This document shows positions 1 to 13,700 of a stretch of 64,000 nt of DNA, piece by piece; within the stretch, counting starts at the first letter, position 1, and every line of letters starts with the position of its first letter. The DNA comes from Macrostomum hystrix (taxonomy: Eukaryota; Platyhelminthes; Macrostomidae). Location of the stretch: contig CATNEN010000001.1 of the NCBI GenBank assembly GCA_950097015.1, positions 11,678,001-11,742,000 on the forward strand, written 5' to 3'. Under the pieces are notes generated by a model. That model saw only the letters and a program-made list of their open reading frames with translations, ran no database searches and was not told the origin of the DNA. A program made the translations under genes and the position numbers.

Positions 1-3000
1 CCGCCAATTCTAGTCTCGCCCTCGCCATTGAGTCGACATCAACCGCTACTACAACTGCTGCAACTGGCGAGGACAACCCGGATCCTGCGGCAGAGGTAAA
101 ACCGCCTACTAAACGTCGCCGTCTTTGCCTAGTCATCGATGAAGATGACGATGACGAAGATTCTGGAGCATTCGGCGATTACTCCGACTTTGGCGACCTG
201 TCAGTGTTTGACTCCGGTGGTGGCGGTAAAAAAAGCCGCCGACGCCGGACAAACTTGACGAATAGTCTCGCGGATCGATCGACTACATTAGCCAGGCTGC
301 GGATTAACTCCGCACATTTGTGGCGTCACGCGGTCGATTCAATTCCTGGTAACGAGCACAAGCTCGAGAAATTTGTTCGTCTTCGAATCTGTCAACGAGT
401 TATCGATCACGGCATGCTGCGTATTCAGTGCCGCATTGTTGAAGATCCTCATCGTTTAATTGACTTGCCTGAAGGTATTACTGATGTCAACAGAGAATCT
501 TTAGTCTGCCACGCGTTTCTAGCTGGCCGGTCTGGTGTACCGCTGTCTAGGGACCTGATTGGCAAGAGAAAGAAAAAGATTCCTCCTGTTATGGATCTGT
601 TGGTTGCCAAGCCGTTTCGATTGGTTCCCGTTGAGTCTAGTGGCGAAATTCGCGCCGTCTGTTTGACGGAGATTCGGCGTATGCTGTGCGCCCCAATGTA
701 TGATATCGCTGTTGAACCAGGCGCTACTTGCGGATGCGGCAACAAGAATGCACAATGTCCCGCAGCATTGGCCAAGCTATCTGACGACTGGCTATCCATC
801 CAATGTTTTAAGGTGCGATTGTAGGCTTTGAGTATTGTCTCCGGTTATTTACGGCTTGTGTTGGTTGAGATTACGTGATGATTTTTAAGAGTTAAATCCA
901 AACTCCTAACTGTAGAAAAACCTGGCTATTTCCCCCTGGGTTAAAGACCAGGTGGTCTTTCTACTGTTAAATGGAACTTTGGGGCATATATGTTTGTAGT
1001 TTACTGCCCAGTAATTCAATCTCTAGACTCCTTATCGAGAGGTCCCGAGTTCGAATCTCAACCTTAAGAAAACTATAGCGTACCCTATAATTCAATTTCT
1101 CGCACAACACACAGCAGAGCGTCACACAGCCGGATCAACAGCATCGCCAATTTGACAGCACCGACGTTGCCAAGCAACCGACGCCGATTCGCCTTCTAGT
1201 ACTGGCCCTGGGCAAGTACTCCTATTGGCCAGCCGACGGGCACGGCCTGACCAATCGGATACTGGCTCTGACGTCGTCAGCTGCTTTCATTTGGCTGAGA
1301 GTGCGCGCAGCCGATTATCGCGCCCTGCCAGTTGGCTACGTGCTGTCTGTGAATAGCAGACAAGAGCTTGTGCAGCTGAACTGCAATGATACAGATCCTG
1401 GCGTTATTTCTCAGTTCGATTTTTGCCGACTGATGCAGCGGGCCCTAGTAACAAAGTGTCAACTGCAGCTAGCACAGTTTCTGCAGCAGAACTGGCACAG
1501 TCTGCAATTGGAATCTTTGGACTGTCGATTTGGCCGACTATGCGTGTATTCTAGCAGAGCTCTGTTAAAGGTGCGTGATGTTCAGATGCCTTGCCATTTA
1601 GGAATTATAGTCGATTACCGATGCTTTTCTAATCCGAACCTTCAGTAGATTCACTGAAGCTTTTGCTAATCTGAGCCCTCAGTATCGGTATAAAGTCCCT
1701 GAAGCTTTGCTAATCTGAACCTTCAGTATAAAGTCCCTGAAGCTTTGTCAACCTGAACCTTCAGTATAAAGTCCCTGAAGCTTTGTCAATCTGAACCTTC
1801 AGTATAAAGTCCCTGAAGCTTTGCTAATCTGAACCTTTCGTATAAAGTCCCTGAAGCTTTGCCAATCTGAACCTTCAGTATAAAGTCCCTGAAGCTTTGT
1901 CAATCTGAACCTATCCTACCCGCACATTCGCAGCCCCCGCAGCCACCCGTGTACTCGGTCGGCTATTCCACGCCAGCGCCAAGTCGCTGCAGCCTTCACG
2001 GGCTGCTGCTGCGCATTCTTTACGACTGTCCGATGCGTCTGTACATCTACTGCTCTGCATCTAATCAGGTTCGATTATATAGAGGCTTGGTTGTTTCTTT
2101 TTTAATTGTGTAAAGTAGCAAATCTATGAATCTATCAAACATTTGATAGATAGATAGACTTCTCACCTCTCTTCCTCTATTTCCTCGTTCCCCTCTCTTT
2201 CTCCATTCCCTCCTTCCTCTCTACTCTCCTTCCTCTCTCCCCTTCTTCCTCTCTCCCCTCCTTCCTGGCTTCCCTCCTTTCTCACCTTCCTCTCTCACCT
2301 CCTTCACCCCTACCCTTCCTCTCCCCTTCTTCTCCCCTCCTTTATCTCTCCCCTCCTTCATCTCTCCCCTCCTTCATCTCTCCTTTCCTTCACCTCTCCC
2401 CTTCCTCTACCCTTCCTCTCTCCCCTCCTTCCTCTCTTCCCTCCTTCCTCTCTCCCCTCCTTCCTCTCTTCCCTCCTTCCTCTCTCCCCTCCTTCATCTC
2501 TTCCCTCCTTTATGTCTCCCTTCTTTCACCTCTACTTTCCTTCACCTCTCCCTTCCTTTACCTCTCCCCTCCCTCTGCCCTTCCTCTGCCCTTCCTCTCC
2601 CCTTCCTCTCTCCCCTCCTTCATCTCTCCTTTCCTTCACCTCTCCCCTTCCTCTCTCCCCTCCTTCCTCTCTCCCCTCCTTCCTCTCTCCCCTCCTTCCT
2701 CTCTCCCCTCCTTCCTCTCTCCCCTCCTTCCTCTCTCCCCTCCTTCCTCTCTCCCCTCCTTCCTCTCTCCCCTCCTTCCTCTCTCCCCTCCTTCCTCTCT
2801 CCCCTCCTTCCTCTCTCCCCTCCTTCCTCTCTCCCCTCCTTCCTCTCTCCCCTCCTTCCTCTCTCCCCTCCTTCCTCTCTTCCCTCCTTCCTCTCTCCCC
2901 TCCTTCATCTCTCCCTTCCTTCGCCTCTCCCCTTCCTCTTCCCTCCTTCCTCTCTCCCCTCCTTCCTCTCTTCCCTCCTTCCTCTCTCCCCTCCTTCATC

Positions 3001-4261
3001 TCTCCCTTCCTTCGCCTCTCCCCTTCCTCTCCCCTCCTTCCTCTCTCCCCTCCTTCATCTGTCCCTTCCTTCGCCTCTCCCCTTCCTCCCCTCCTTCCTC
3101 TCTATAATTCTTTGTATTATACACAGGTATAATACATTTATATAATAATACTGCTATTCATTATAAACTGTGAACTTCACTTCAACATTTTTGGGCACTC
3201 ACCAACTGCACTCACAATTTCTCTAGGTTGTTTGCACTCGGGCCACAGACAATTTCTATTTATCCTGCGACGCTAAAGAGGGCTGCATTGTTGACATCGC
3301 CGACTGCCTAGTGATCAAGGGTGCTCTCTATTGCGACAGATTCTCGTCTCTGAGCGTAATGCAGTTCGCTGATGCCGATCTGGCCGCTTTTGAGTGAGTT
3401 CAACGGCTCATGGACGGTTTTTTGGAGCTTAGAATTTAGTTGGTGATGGCGCCCCAAATGAATGTGGCCTCGCGGCGGAATCGAGCTCAAGGACCTTGGT
3501 GCGATAGGCAAACGCGTCAGACCGCTCTGCCACTCACCCCCTTTGTAATTTAGAAAGTCCCTGTGGGATTCAAAAAATATTATTAACATTTTTAGTGAGA
3601 TTTCTTAAGTCTTAAGGACATTTTGTAAGTACTGGAGACATTTCCAAAATAAAGTGAGAGTAGCTAAGTGAGATTTCTCATCATTGATCTCACCCAACGC
3701 CGCAGATACGTCCAGCCAAGCAGTGAGCAAGCCTGCAAGGTTGGTCAGCTACTGGAACTGCCGCCAACCAGTGTGACCATTGTGCACAAGGACGACGCCT
3801 ACGCTTGGCCAGTTTGTCCCATTTGTTTCGCCTGCCGCGTGGAGCTGGCTAATCCACCGGCAGCGGCTGCTGCTGCTGCTGATAACAAACGAGTCTGCGG
3901 CCGTTGCGGCAGCGCATGTCAGCAGCCGCTGATCACCAGACGCCTAGAAGTGACTGTACAATGCCAGGAGGCAGACAATCCCCTAGCCAGTCTGGAGTTC
4001 CGTCTGCTGCTGCATCCAGATACAGCAGCCGGCATACTGGAAGACTTGCAAACCAATTGCTCCGAAGATCTGATTGGCTACTGTCTAGACAGTCGCTTGG
4101 CATTCGTCAGTCGATGCCTAGGAGAGAAGCGATACCAGATGATCGAGGCCAGCTTCGACTATGCGGCCGCTGCCGCTGCGGCTGCTTCAGCTGCTATGGC
4201 TGCGGCTGCTGCTGCTGCTGCTGCGCCAACTGTATTGGCTGGTGGCACAGCTGTTAGTTGA
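1..4261 (+). CDS. C-terminal part of a zinc-ribbon, OB-fold-like protein (possibly SPIDR-like); 5' end outside window
   Basis: Five exons join in phase: 3-812 (open to the window edge), 1115-1570, 1934-2068, 3227-3393 and 3706-4261 (TGA at 4259). Junctions are phase 0, 0, 0 and 2, with donors AAG|GTGCGA, AAG|GTGCGT, CAG|GTTCGA and GA|GTGAGT. About 710 residues are visible. They begin with an acidic stretch (DEDDDDED) and a basic cluster (KKSRRRR), then beta-rich sequence. The last exon has two CxxC pairs (VCPICFAC, RVCGRCGSAC) about 27 residues apart, typical of a zinc ribbon in an OB fold, and ends in a poly-alanine tail. A relation to the C-terminal region of the DNA-repair scaffold SPIDR is a weak impression, not established. 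An AATAAA lies at 4436. The reading frame is well supported; the function is not. Confidence 0.7.
909..967. mobile_element. 59-bp MITE with terminal inverted repeats, TA-flanked
   Basis: The ends ACTGTAGAAA and TTTCTACTGT are inverted copies, and both are bordered by TA (907-908 and 968-969). The interior is a second inverted repeat around CCTGG/CCAGG, so the element can fold into a hairpin. It lies in intron 1 of the first gene. The same termini recur at 29647-29783 and 33353-33663. TA duplication fits the Tc1/mariner group by general knowledge; no transposase is present. Confidence 0.6.
1640..1915. repeat. 38-bp tandem repeat in intron 2 of the first gene
   Basis: About seven copies of a 38-bp unit with core TCAGTATAAAGTCCCTGAAG fill most of the intron between the exons at 1115-1570 and 1934-2068. 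Copies differ at a few bases. Confidence 0.9.
2165..3105. repeat. CT-rich 16-bp minisatellite in intron 3 of the first gene
   Basis: The core is a 16-bp unit, CCTCTCTCCCCTCCTT, in long perfect runs with degenerate edges. Pyrimidines lie on the + strand and purines on the other, so long open frames of Ser-Pro-Leu or Glu-Gly-Arg appear on both strands; they are not genes. A strict polypurine tract like this could form triplex DNA. Confidence 0.95.
3411..3545 (-). mobile_element. SINE-A fragment (tRNA-derived), minus orientation
   Basis: The reverse strand reads a tRNA-like head with an A box (GTGGCAGAGCGG), a B-box-like GAGCTCGATTCCGC and the conserved block ATTCATTTGGGGCGCC. It lies in intron 4 of the first gene. 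Fuller copies of the family occur at 22193 and 35495. Confidence 0.7.
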
Positions 4262-4435
4262 CTGTAGAATGACAAATGCTATTTTCCTCCCGATGAAACA
4301 CCACGGGACAAATGTTCCGCATATGTTTTTGGTTGCATTTCAGTTTATCTGTTCTTACACAAAAAATGCACAAATATTTACAAAGATAAAGCTTTTTTTC
4401 AGCAACAAGTTCATGTAAATGCACAAGTAAATACA

Positions 4436-4441
4436 AATAAA
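4436..4441 (+). terminator. Polyadenylation signal AATAAA of the first gene
   Basis: AATAAA lies about 175 bases after the TGA at 4259-4261 and before the next gene's start at 4737. Confidence 0.5.
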
Positions 4442-4736
4442 GTATGCTGGCGTGTAATTGTGTTTCATTTTTATTTGGGTGTTACAAGTATCAAACTGGA
4501 ATTCACGCTTTTATTTTCTTTTCCTTTTGTCGAAGATATACTAAGGATCTAAAAGTTGTCATAATATGCGTTGCTAAGCTAATAACGACCAAAAATGTTC
4601 GAGAATTCCTACGATCAGTAGACTACAACAACCTCGTGAGAATTTCTTGTTGGACTCAGAAATTAGAATGCAAAAATGTTGGCATTGCTACTGCCAGTAG
4701 GCTACTGAGGACCCAATTCTAATTGTTGCAGCCAGC

Positions 4737-7700
4737 ATGAGTCGAGAATGCGTGGAGCAGGAGTTCGAGATGCTGGACAGTTTCTACTCAGCTGAGCAGC
4801 TCCAGAAGGAGATGTCGGATGGCTGCCCAGTTGGAGGCACATTCAGGGCGCAGGTTCGAATCCCGGAGTCGGGGCTTCGGCTGCAGGTCGGAGAGAATCG
4901 GCACGAGCTGCGGTTCTTGCCTCGCCTGGTGCTGCAGTTTCAGCTGGGCGACGGCTACCCGGAGAGCGCGACGCCTCGCTTTCGCCTGTCCTGCAGCTGG
5001 CTCAGCGTCTCTCAGCTGGTTGCCATTGGCAACCGACTGCGCGAGCTGGCTGCGGAGAGAGCAGGCGAGCCGGTGCTTTGGTTCTGGTTCGAGTTTCTCG
5101 AGCGGGAGCTTTGGCACTTTCTGGAACTGGGCCCTGAACTCAGCTTCCACGGCTGGGCTGGCGAGCCTGGCGAATCAGTTCGCGAAGAGTCGGGCTTCTC
5201 GATTGAGCAGCTGATTCGCACAGCCAATCAGGTTGAGCAGGAGATAGTGGCCGTTGACACATTCGAAAGGCTGCTTGAATTTCGTCGCGCCTTTCACGAG
5301 TGTCCGGTGTGCGCCGCCTCCAAGCCCGGCAGCTCCTGCGTCAAGTTCCGGCCCTGCGGTCACGTGTTCTGCGACTCCTGCGTCGCATCGACATTCCGGG
5401 CCCTACTGGAAGCTGACAGACCTGACAGGTTCGGCTGCCTGCAGTGCTCTGGCGATGGACAGACGCATGTTGGTGGGTGCTGCAACGCCATGCCTGCTTG
5501 AATTACATGTTCCTGTTCCTGTTACCCTTTTCAGTTATTCCACTCAATTCACCTTTCCCTAATAATCTCACCTGTAACAGTTATCCCACACCTGACACAG
5601 TTATCCCACACCTGACAGTTATCCTACACCTGACGCAATTATCCCACACCTGTCACAGTTATCCTACATATGACACAGTTATCCCACACGTAACACAGTT
5701 ATCCCACTTCTGACACAGTTATCCCACATCTGACACAGTTATCCCACATCTGACAGTTATCCCACACGTGACACAGTTATCCCACTTCTGACACAGTTAT
5801 CACACATCTGACACAGTTATCCCACTTCTGACACAGTTATCATACGCCTGACACAGTTATCCCACACCTGACACAGTTATCCTCACATCTGACACAGTTG
5901 TCCCACATCTGACACAGTTATCCCACACCTGACACGGTTATCCCACATCTGACACAGTTATCCCACTTCTGACACAGTTATCCCACTTCTGACACAGTTA
6001 TCCCACTTCTGACACAGTTATCCCACTTCTGACACAGTTATCACACACCTGACACCTGACCCGCACAATTCACCTGTGCCTTATCCATGCATTCGCAGAC
6101 CAGGCCACAGTCCGCCGCCTTCTTTCTCCGGCTGAATTCTCCAGCTACGAGCGTCGCCTTCTTGAGCTGTCGCTCAAGCGCATGCCAGACGTTCAGCTCT
6201 GTCCGCGCTGCGATGTCAGCGTTGTCACTGAAGATCGTCGCAGAAGCCGTCTCGGTCGCTGCGCTCACTGCTATTATTCATTTTGTCTCGCCTGTCGACA
6301 ACAATATCACGGTGAGCAGTGCCGAGGTCCGACTGCCTTACTCAAAGCCGCAGCCGCCGCAGCCAATGCCTCCGAGCAAGCTCCTGCAGCTAGCGGCGGT
6401 CTGAAGGAGGCGCTGAACAATCTGACTGCCACCTATGAGATTAACGATGCAAATCTTGAGACTGTGGATTTCGACCAGGCCAAGGCGTGTCCCGGATGCT
6501 GGACCTACATAGAGGTGCGTAAAAAAATATTAGAAATTAGGATTTAATTTTAGAATCTAAGCGTTTTGATATAATAATCTTTGGGATCCGATATTAGAAT
6601 CTTGGGATTCGATATTAGAATCTGGGGATTCGATATTAGAATCTGGGGATTCGATATTAGAATCTTAGGATTAGATATTAGAATCTGGGGATTCGATATT
6701 AGAAACTTGGGATTCGATATTAGAATCTTGGGATTAGATATTAGAACCTTGGGATTCGATATTAGAATCTTGGGATTCGATATTAGAATCTTGGGATTCG
6801 ATATTAGAATCTTGGGATTCGATATTAGAATCTTGGGATTCGATATTAGAATCTTGGGATTCGATATTAGAATCTTGGGATTCGATATTAGAATCTTGGG
6901 ATTCGATATTAGAATCTTGGGATTCGATATTAGAATCTTTGGGATTCGATATTAGAATCTTGGGATTCGATATTAGAATCTTGGGATTCGATATTAGAAT
7001 CTTAGGATTAGATATTATAATCTTTGGGATTCGATATTAGAATCTTAGGATTAGATATTATAACCTTTGGGATTCGATATTAGAATCTTGATATTCGATA
7101 TTAGAATCTGGGGATTCGATATTAGAATCTGGGGATTTGATATTAGAATCTTGGGATTCGATATTAGAATCTTGGGATTCGATATTATAATCTTTGGGAT
7201 TCGATATTAGAATCTTGGGATTCGATATTTGAATCTTGGGATTCGATATTATAATCTTGGGATTCGATATTAGAATCTTGGGATTCGATATTAGAATCTT
7301 GGGATTCGATATTATAATCTTTGGGATTCGATATTAGAATCTTAGGATTCGATATTATAATCTTTGGGATTCGATATTAGAATCTTGGGATTCGATATTA
7401 GAATCTTGGGATTCGATATTAGAATCTTGGGATTCGATATTAGAATCTTAGGATTAGATATTATAATCTTTGGGATTCGATATTAGAATCTTAGGATTAG
7501 ATATTATAACCTTTGGGATTCGATATTAGAATCTTGGGATTCGATATTAGAATCTTGGGATTCGATATTAGAATCTTGGGATTCGATATTATAATCTTGG
7601 GATTTGATATTAGAATCTTGGGATTTGATATTAGAATCTTGGGATTCGATATTATAATCTTTGGGATTCGATATTATAATCTGGGGATTCGATATTAGAA

Positions 7701-10700
7701 TCTTCGGATTCGATATTAGAATCTTGGGATTCGATATTAGAATCTTGGGATTCGATATTAGAATCTTTGGGATTCGATATTAGAATCTTGGGATTCGATA
7801 TTAGAATCTTGGGATTCGATATTAGAATCTTAGGATTAGATATTATAGTCTTTGGGATTCGATATTAGAATCTTAGGATTAGATATTATAACCTTTGGGA
7901 TTCGATATTAGAATCTTGGGATTCGATATTAGAATCTTGGGATTCGATATTAGAATCTTCGGATTTGATATTAGAATCTTGGGATTCGATATTAGAATCT
8001 TGGGATTCGATATTATAATCTTTGGGATTCGATATTAGAATCTTGGGATTCGATATTTGAATCTTGGGATTCGATATTAGAATCTTCGGATTTGATATTA
8101 TAATCTTGGGATTCGATATTAGAATCTTGGGATTCGATATTATAATCTTTGGGATTCGATATTAGAATCTTGGGATTCGATATTTGAATCTTGGGATTCG
8201 ATATTATAATCTTGGGATTCGATATTAGAATCTTGGGATTCGATATTAGAATCTTGGGATTCGATATTAGAATCTTGGGATTCGATATTAGAATCTTGGG
8301 ATTCGATATTAGAATCTAGGGATTCGATATTATAATCTTTGGGATTCGATATTAGAATCTTGGGATTCAATATTAGAATCTAGGGATTAGATATTAGAAT
8401 CTGGGGATTCGATATTAGAATCTGGGGATTCGATATTAGAATCTGGGGATTCGATATTAGAATCTTGGGATTCGATATTATAATCTTGGGATTCGATATT
8501 AGAATCTAGGGATTCGATATTATAATCTTTGGGATTCGATATTAGAATCTTGGGATTCAATATTAGAATCTAGGGATTAGATATTAGAATCTGGGGATTC
8601 GATATTAGAATCTGGGGATTCGATATTAGAATCTGGGGATTCGATATTAGAATCTTGGGATTCGATATTAGAATCTTGGGATTCGATATTAGAATCTTGG
8701 GATTCGATACTAGAATCTTTGGGATTCGATATTAGAATCTTGGGATTCGATATTAGAATCTTGGGATTCGATATTAGAATCTTTGGGATTCGATATTAGA
8801 ATCTGGGGATTCGATATTAGAATCTGGGGATTCGATATTAGAATCTGGGGATTCGATATTAGAATCTTTGGGATTCGATATTAGAATCTGGGGATTCGAT
8901 ATTAGAATCTGGGGATTCGATATTAGAATCTTTGGGATTCGATATTAGAATCTTTGGGATTCGATATTAGAATCTGGGGATTCGATATTAGAATCTGGGG
9001 ATTCGATATTAGAATCTTGGGATTCGATATTAGAATCTGGGGATTCGATATTAGAATCTTTGGGATTCGATATTAGAATCTTTGGGATTCGATATTAGAA
9101 TCTGGGGATTCGATATTAGAATCTTTGGGATTCGATATTAGAATCTTGGGATTCGATATTAGAATCTTTGGGATTCGATATTAGAATCTGGGGATTCGAT
9201 ATTAGAATCTTGGGATTCGATATTAGAATCTTGGGATTCGATATTAGAATCTTGGGATTCGATATTATAATCTTTGGGATTCGATATTATAATCTGGGGA
9301 TTCGATATTAGAATCTTGGGATTCGATATTAGAATCTTGGGATTCGATATTAGAATCTTGGGATTCGATATTAGAATCTTTGGGATTCGATATTAGAATC
9401 TTGGGATTCGATATTAGAATCTTGGGATTCGATATTAGAATCTTAGGATTAGATATTATAGTCTTTGGGATTCGATATTAGAATCTTAGGATTAGATATT
9501 ATAACCTTTGGGATTCGATATTAGAATCTTGGGATTCGATATTAGAATCTTGGGATTCGATATTAGAATCTTCGGATTTGATATTAGAATCTTGGGATTC
9601 GATATTAGAATCTTGGGATTCGATATTATAATCTTTGGGATTCGATATTAGAATCTTGGGATTCGATATTTGAATCTTGGGATTCGATATTAGAATCTTC
9701 GGATTTGATATTATAATCTTGGGATTCGATATTAGAATCTTGGGATTCGATATTATAATCTTTGGGATTCGATATTAGAATCTTGGGATTCGATATTTGA
9801 ATCTTGGGATTCGATATTATAATCTTGGGATTCGATATTAGAATCTTGGGATTCGATATTAGAATCTTGGGATTCGATATTAGAATCTTGGGATTCGATA
9901 TTAGAATCTTGGGATTCGATATTAGAATCTAGGGATTCGATATTATAATCTTTGGGATTCGATATTAGAATCTTGGGATTCAATATTAGAATCTAGGGAT
10001 TAGATATTAGAATCTGGGGATTCGATATTAGAATCTGGGGATTCGATATTAGAATCTGGGGATTCGATATTAGAATCTTGGGATTCGATATTATAATCTT
10101 GGGATTCGATATTAGAATCTAGGGATTCGATATTATAATCTTTGGGATTCGATATTAGAATCTTGGGATTCAATATTAGAATCTAGGGATTAGATATTAG
10201 AATCTGGGGATTCGATATTAGAATCTGGGGATTCGATATTAGAATCTGGGGATTCGATATTAGAATCTTGGGATTCGATATTAGAATCTTGGGATTCGAT
10301 ATTAGAATCTTGGGATTCGATACTAGAATCTTTGGGATTCGATATTAGAATCTTGGGATTCGATATTAGAATCTTGGGATTCGATATTAGAATCTTTGGG
10401 ATTCGATATTAGAATCTGGGGATTCGATATTAGAATCTGGGGATTCGATATTAGAATCTGGGGATTCGATATTAGAATCTTTGGGATTCGATATTAGAAT
10501 CTGGGGATTCGATATTAGAATCTGGGGATTCGATATTAGAATCTTTGGGATTCGATATTAGAATCTTTGGGATTCGATATTAGAATCTGGGGATTCGATA
10601 TTAGAATCTGGGGATTCGATATTAGAATCTTGGGATTCGATATTAGAATCTGGGGATTCGATATTAGAATCTTTGGGATTCGATATTAGAATCTTTGGGA

Positions 10701-13700
10701 TTCGATATTAGAATCTGGGGATTCGATATTAGAATCTTTGGGATTCGATATTAGAATCTTGGGATTCGATATTAGAATCTTTGGGATTCGATATTAGAAT
10801 CTGGGGATTCGATATTAGAATCTTGGGATTCGATATTAGAATCTTGGGATTCGATATTAGAATCTTGGGATTCGATACTAGAATCTTGGGATTCGATATT
10901 AGAATCTTGGGATTCGATATTAGAACCTTTGGGATTCGATATTAGAATCTGGGGATTCGATATTAGAATCTTGGGATTCGATATTAGAATCTTGGGATTC
11001 GATATTAGAATCTTGGGATTCGATATTAGAATCTTGGGATTCGATACTAGAATCTTTGGGATTCGATATTAGAATCTTGGGATTCGATATTAGAATCTGG
11101 GGATTCGATATTAGAATCTGGGGATTCGATATTAGAATCTTAGGATTAGATATTAGAATCTGGGGATTCGATATTAGAATCTTGGGATTCGATATTAGAA
11201 TCTTGGGATTAGATATTAGAACCTTGGGATTCGATATTAGAATCTTGGGATTCGATATTAGAATCTTGGGATTCGATATTAGAGTCTTGGGATTCGATAT
11301 TAGAATCTTGGGATTCGATATTAGAATCTTGGGATTCGATATTAGAATCTTGGGATTCGATATTAGAATCTTCGGATTCGATATTAGAATCTTAGGATTA
11401 GATATTATAATCTTTGGGATTCGATATTAGAATCTTAGGATTAGATATTATAACCTTTGGGATTCGATATTAGAATCTTGGGATTCGATATTAGAATCTG
11501 GGGATTCGATATTAGAATCTTGGGATTTGATATTAGAATCTTGGGATTCGATATTAGAATCTTGGGATTCGATATTATAATCTTTGGGATTCGATATTAG
11601 AATCTTGGGATTCGATATTTGAATCTTGGGATTCGATTATTAGAATCTTGGGATTCGATATTATAATCTTTGGGATTCGATATTAGAATCTTAGGATTCG
11701 ATATTATAATCTTTGGGATTCGATATTAGAATCTTGGGATTCGATATTTGAATCTTGGGATTCGATATTAGAATCTTGGGATTCGATATTATAATCTTTG
11801 GGATTCGATATTTGAATCTTGGGATTCGATATTAGAATCTTGGGATTCGATATTAGAATCTTAGGATTAGATATTATAATCTTTGGGATTCGATATTAGA
11901 ATCTTAGGATTAGATATTATAACCTTTGGGATTCGATATTAGAATCTTGGGATTCGATATTAGAATCTTGGGATTCGATATTAGAATCTTGGGATTCGAT
12001 ATTAGAATCTTGGGATTCGATATTAGAATCTTGGGATTCGATATTAGAATCTTGGGATTCGATATTAGAATCTTCGGATTCGATATTAGAATCTTAGGAT
12101 TAGATATTATAATCTTTGGGATTCGATATTAGAATCTTAGGATTAGATATTATAACCTTTGGGATTCGATATTAGAATCTTGGGATTCGATATTAGAATC
12201 TGGGGATTCGATATTAGAATCTTGGGATTTGATATTAGAATCTTGGGATTCGATATTAGAATCTTGGGATTCGATATTATAATCTTTGGGATTCGATATT
12301 AGAATCTTGGGATTCGATATTTGAATCTTGGGATTCGATTATTAGAATCTTGGGATTCGATATTATAATCTTTGGGATTCGATATTAGAATCTTAGGATT
12401 CGATATTATAATCTTTGGGATTCGATATTAGAATCTTGGGATTCGATATTTGAATCTTGGGATTCGATATTAGAATCTTGGGATTCGATATTATAATCTT
12501 TGGGATTCGATATTTGAATCTTGGGATTCGATATTAGAATCTTGGGATTCGATATTAGAATCTTAGGATTAGATATTATAATCTTTGGGATTCGATATTA
12601 GAATCTTAGGATTAGATATTATAACCTTTGGGATTCGATATTAGAATCTTGGGATTCGATATTAGAATCTTGGGATTCGATATTAGAATCTTGGGATTCG
12701 ATATTAGAATCTTGGGATTCGATATTAGAATCTTAGGATTCGATATTAGAATCTTGGGATTCGATATTAGAATCTTGGGATTCGATATTAGAATCTTGGG
12801 ATTCGATATTAGAATCTTGGGATTCGATATTAGAATCTTGGGATTTGATATTAGAATCTTGGGATTCGATATTAGAATCTTGGGATTCGATATTAGAATC
12901 TTGGGATTTGATATTAGAATCTTGGGATTCGATACTAGAATCTTAGGATTCGATATTATAATCTTTGGGATTCGATATTAGAATCTTGGGATTCGATATT
13001 TGAATCTTGGGATTCGATATTAGAATCTTGGGATTCGATATTATAATCTTTGGGATTCGATATTATAATCTTTGGGATTCGATATTTGAATCTTGGGATT
13101 CGATATTAGAATCTTGGGATTCGATATTAGAATCTTAGGATTAGATATTATAATCTTTGGGATTCGATATTAGAATCTTAGGATTAGATATTATAACCTT
13201 TGGGATTCGATATTAGAATCTTGGGATTCGATATTATAATCTTTGGGATTCGATATTAGAATCTTGGGATTCGATATTAGAATCTTGGGATTCGATATTA
13301 GAATCTTGGGATTCGATATTAGAATCTTAGGATTAGATATTAGAAACTTGGGATTCGATATTAGAATCTTGGGATTCGATATTAGAATCTGGGGATTCGA
13401 TATTAGAATATTGGGATTCGATATTAGAATCTTGGGATTCGATATTATAATCTTTGGGATTCGATATTAGAATCTTGGGATTCGATATTAGAATCTTGGG
13501 ATTCGATATTAGAATCTTGGGATTCGATACTAGAATCGGAGTGTTTTGTTTTCCTGAAAAATAGATTAGTTAATTACTGTAAGTAGGCAATTAAAACGCT
13601 TTTGGCTACTGAATTTGTTGAACTAATTCCCTCTATCTTCGCAGAAAAACCAGGGCTGCAACCACATGCACTGTTGGGAGTGCAAGACTCATTTCTGCTG

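Noticed and set aside
2512..3132. Long open frames on both strands in the CT-rich stretch
   Set aside because: They are a direct result of a stop-free 16-bp pyrimidine repeat; the translations are low-complexity Ser-Pro-Leu or Glu-Gly-Arg with no gene context.
6581..13470. Several frames encoding GFDIRIL heptad repeats
   Set aside because: The 21-bp satellite keeps phase. The stretch is spliced out between two RNF14 exons whose phases match.
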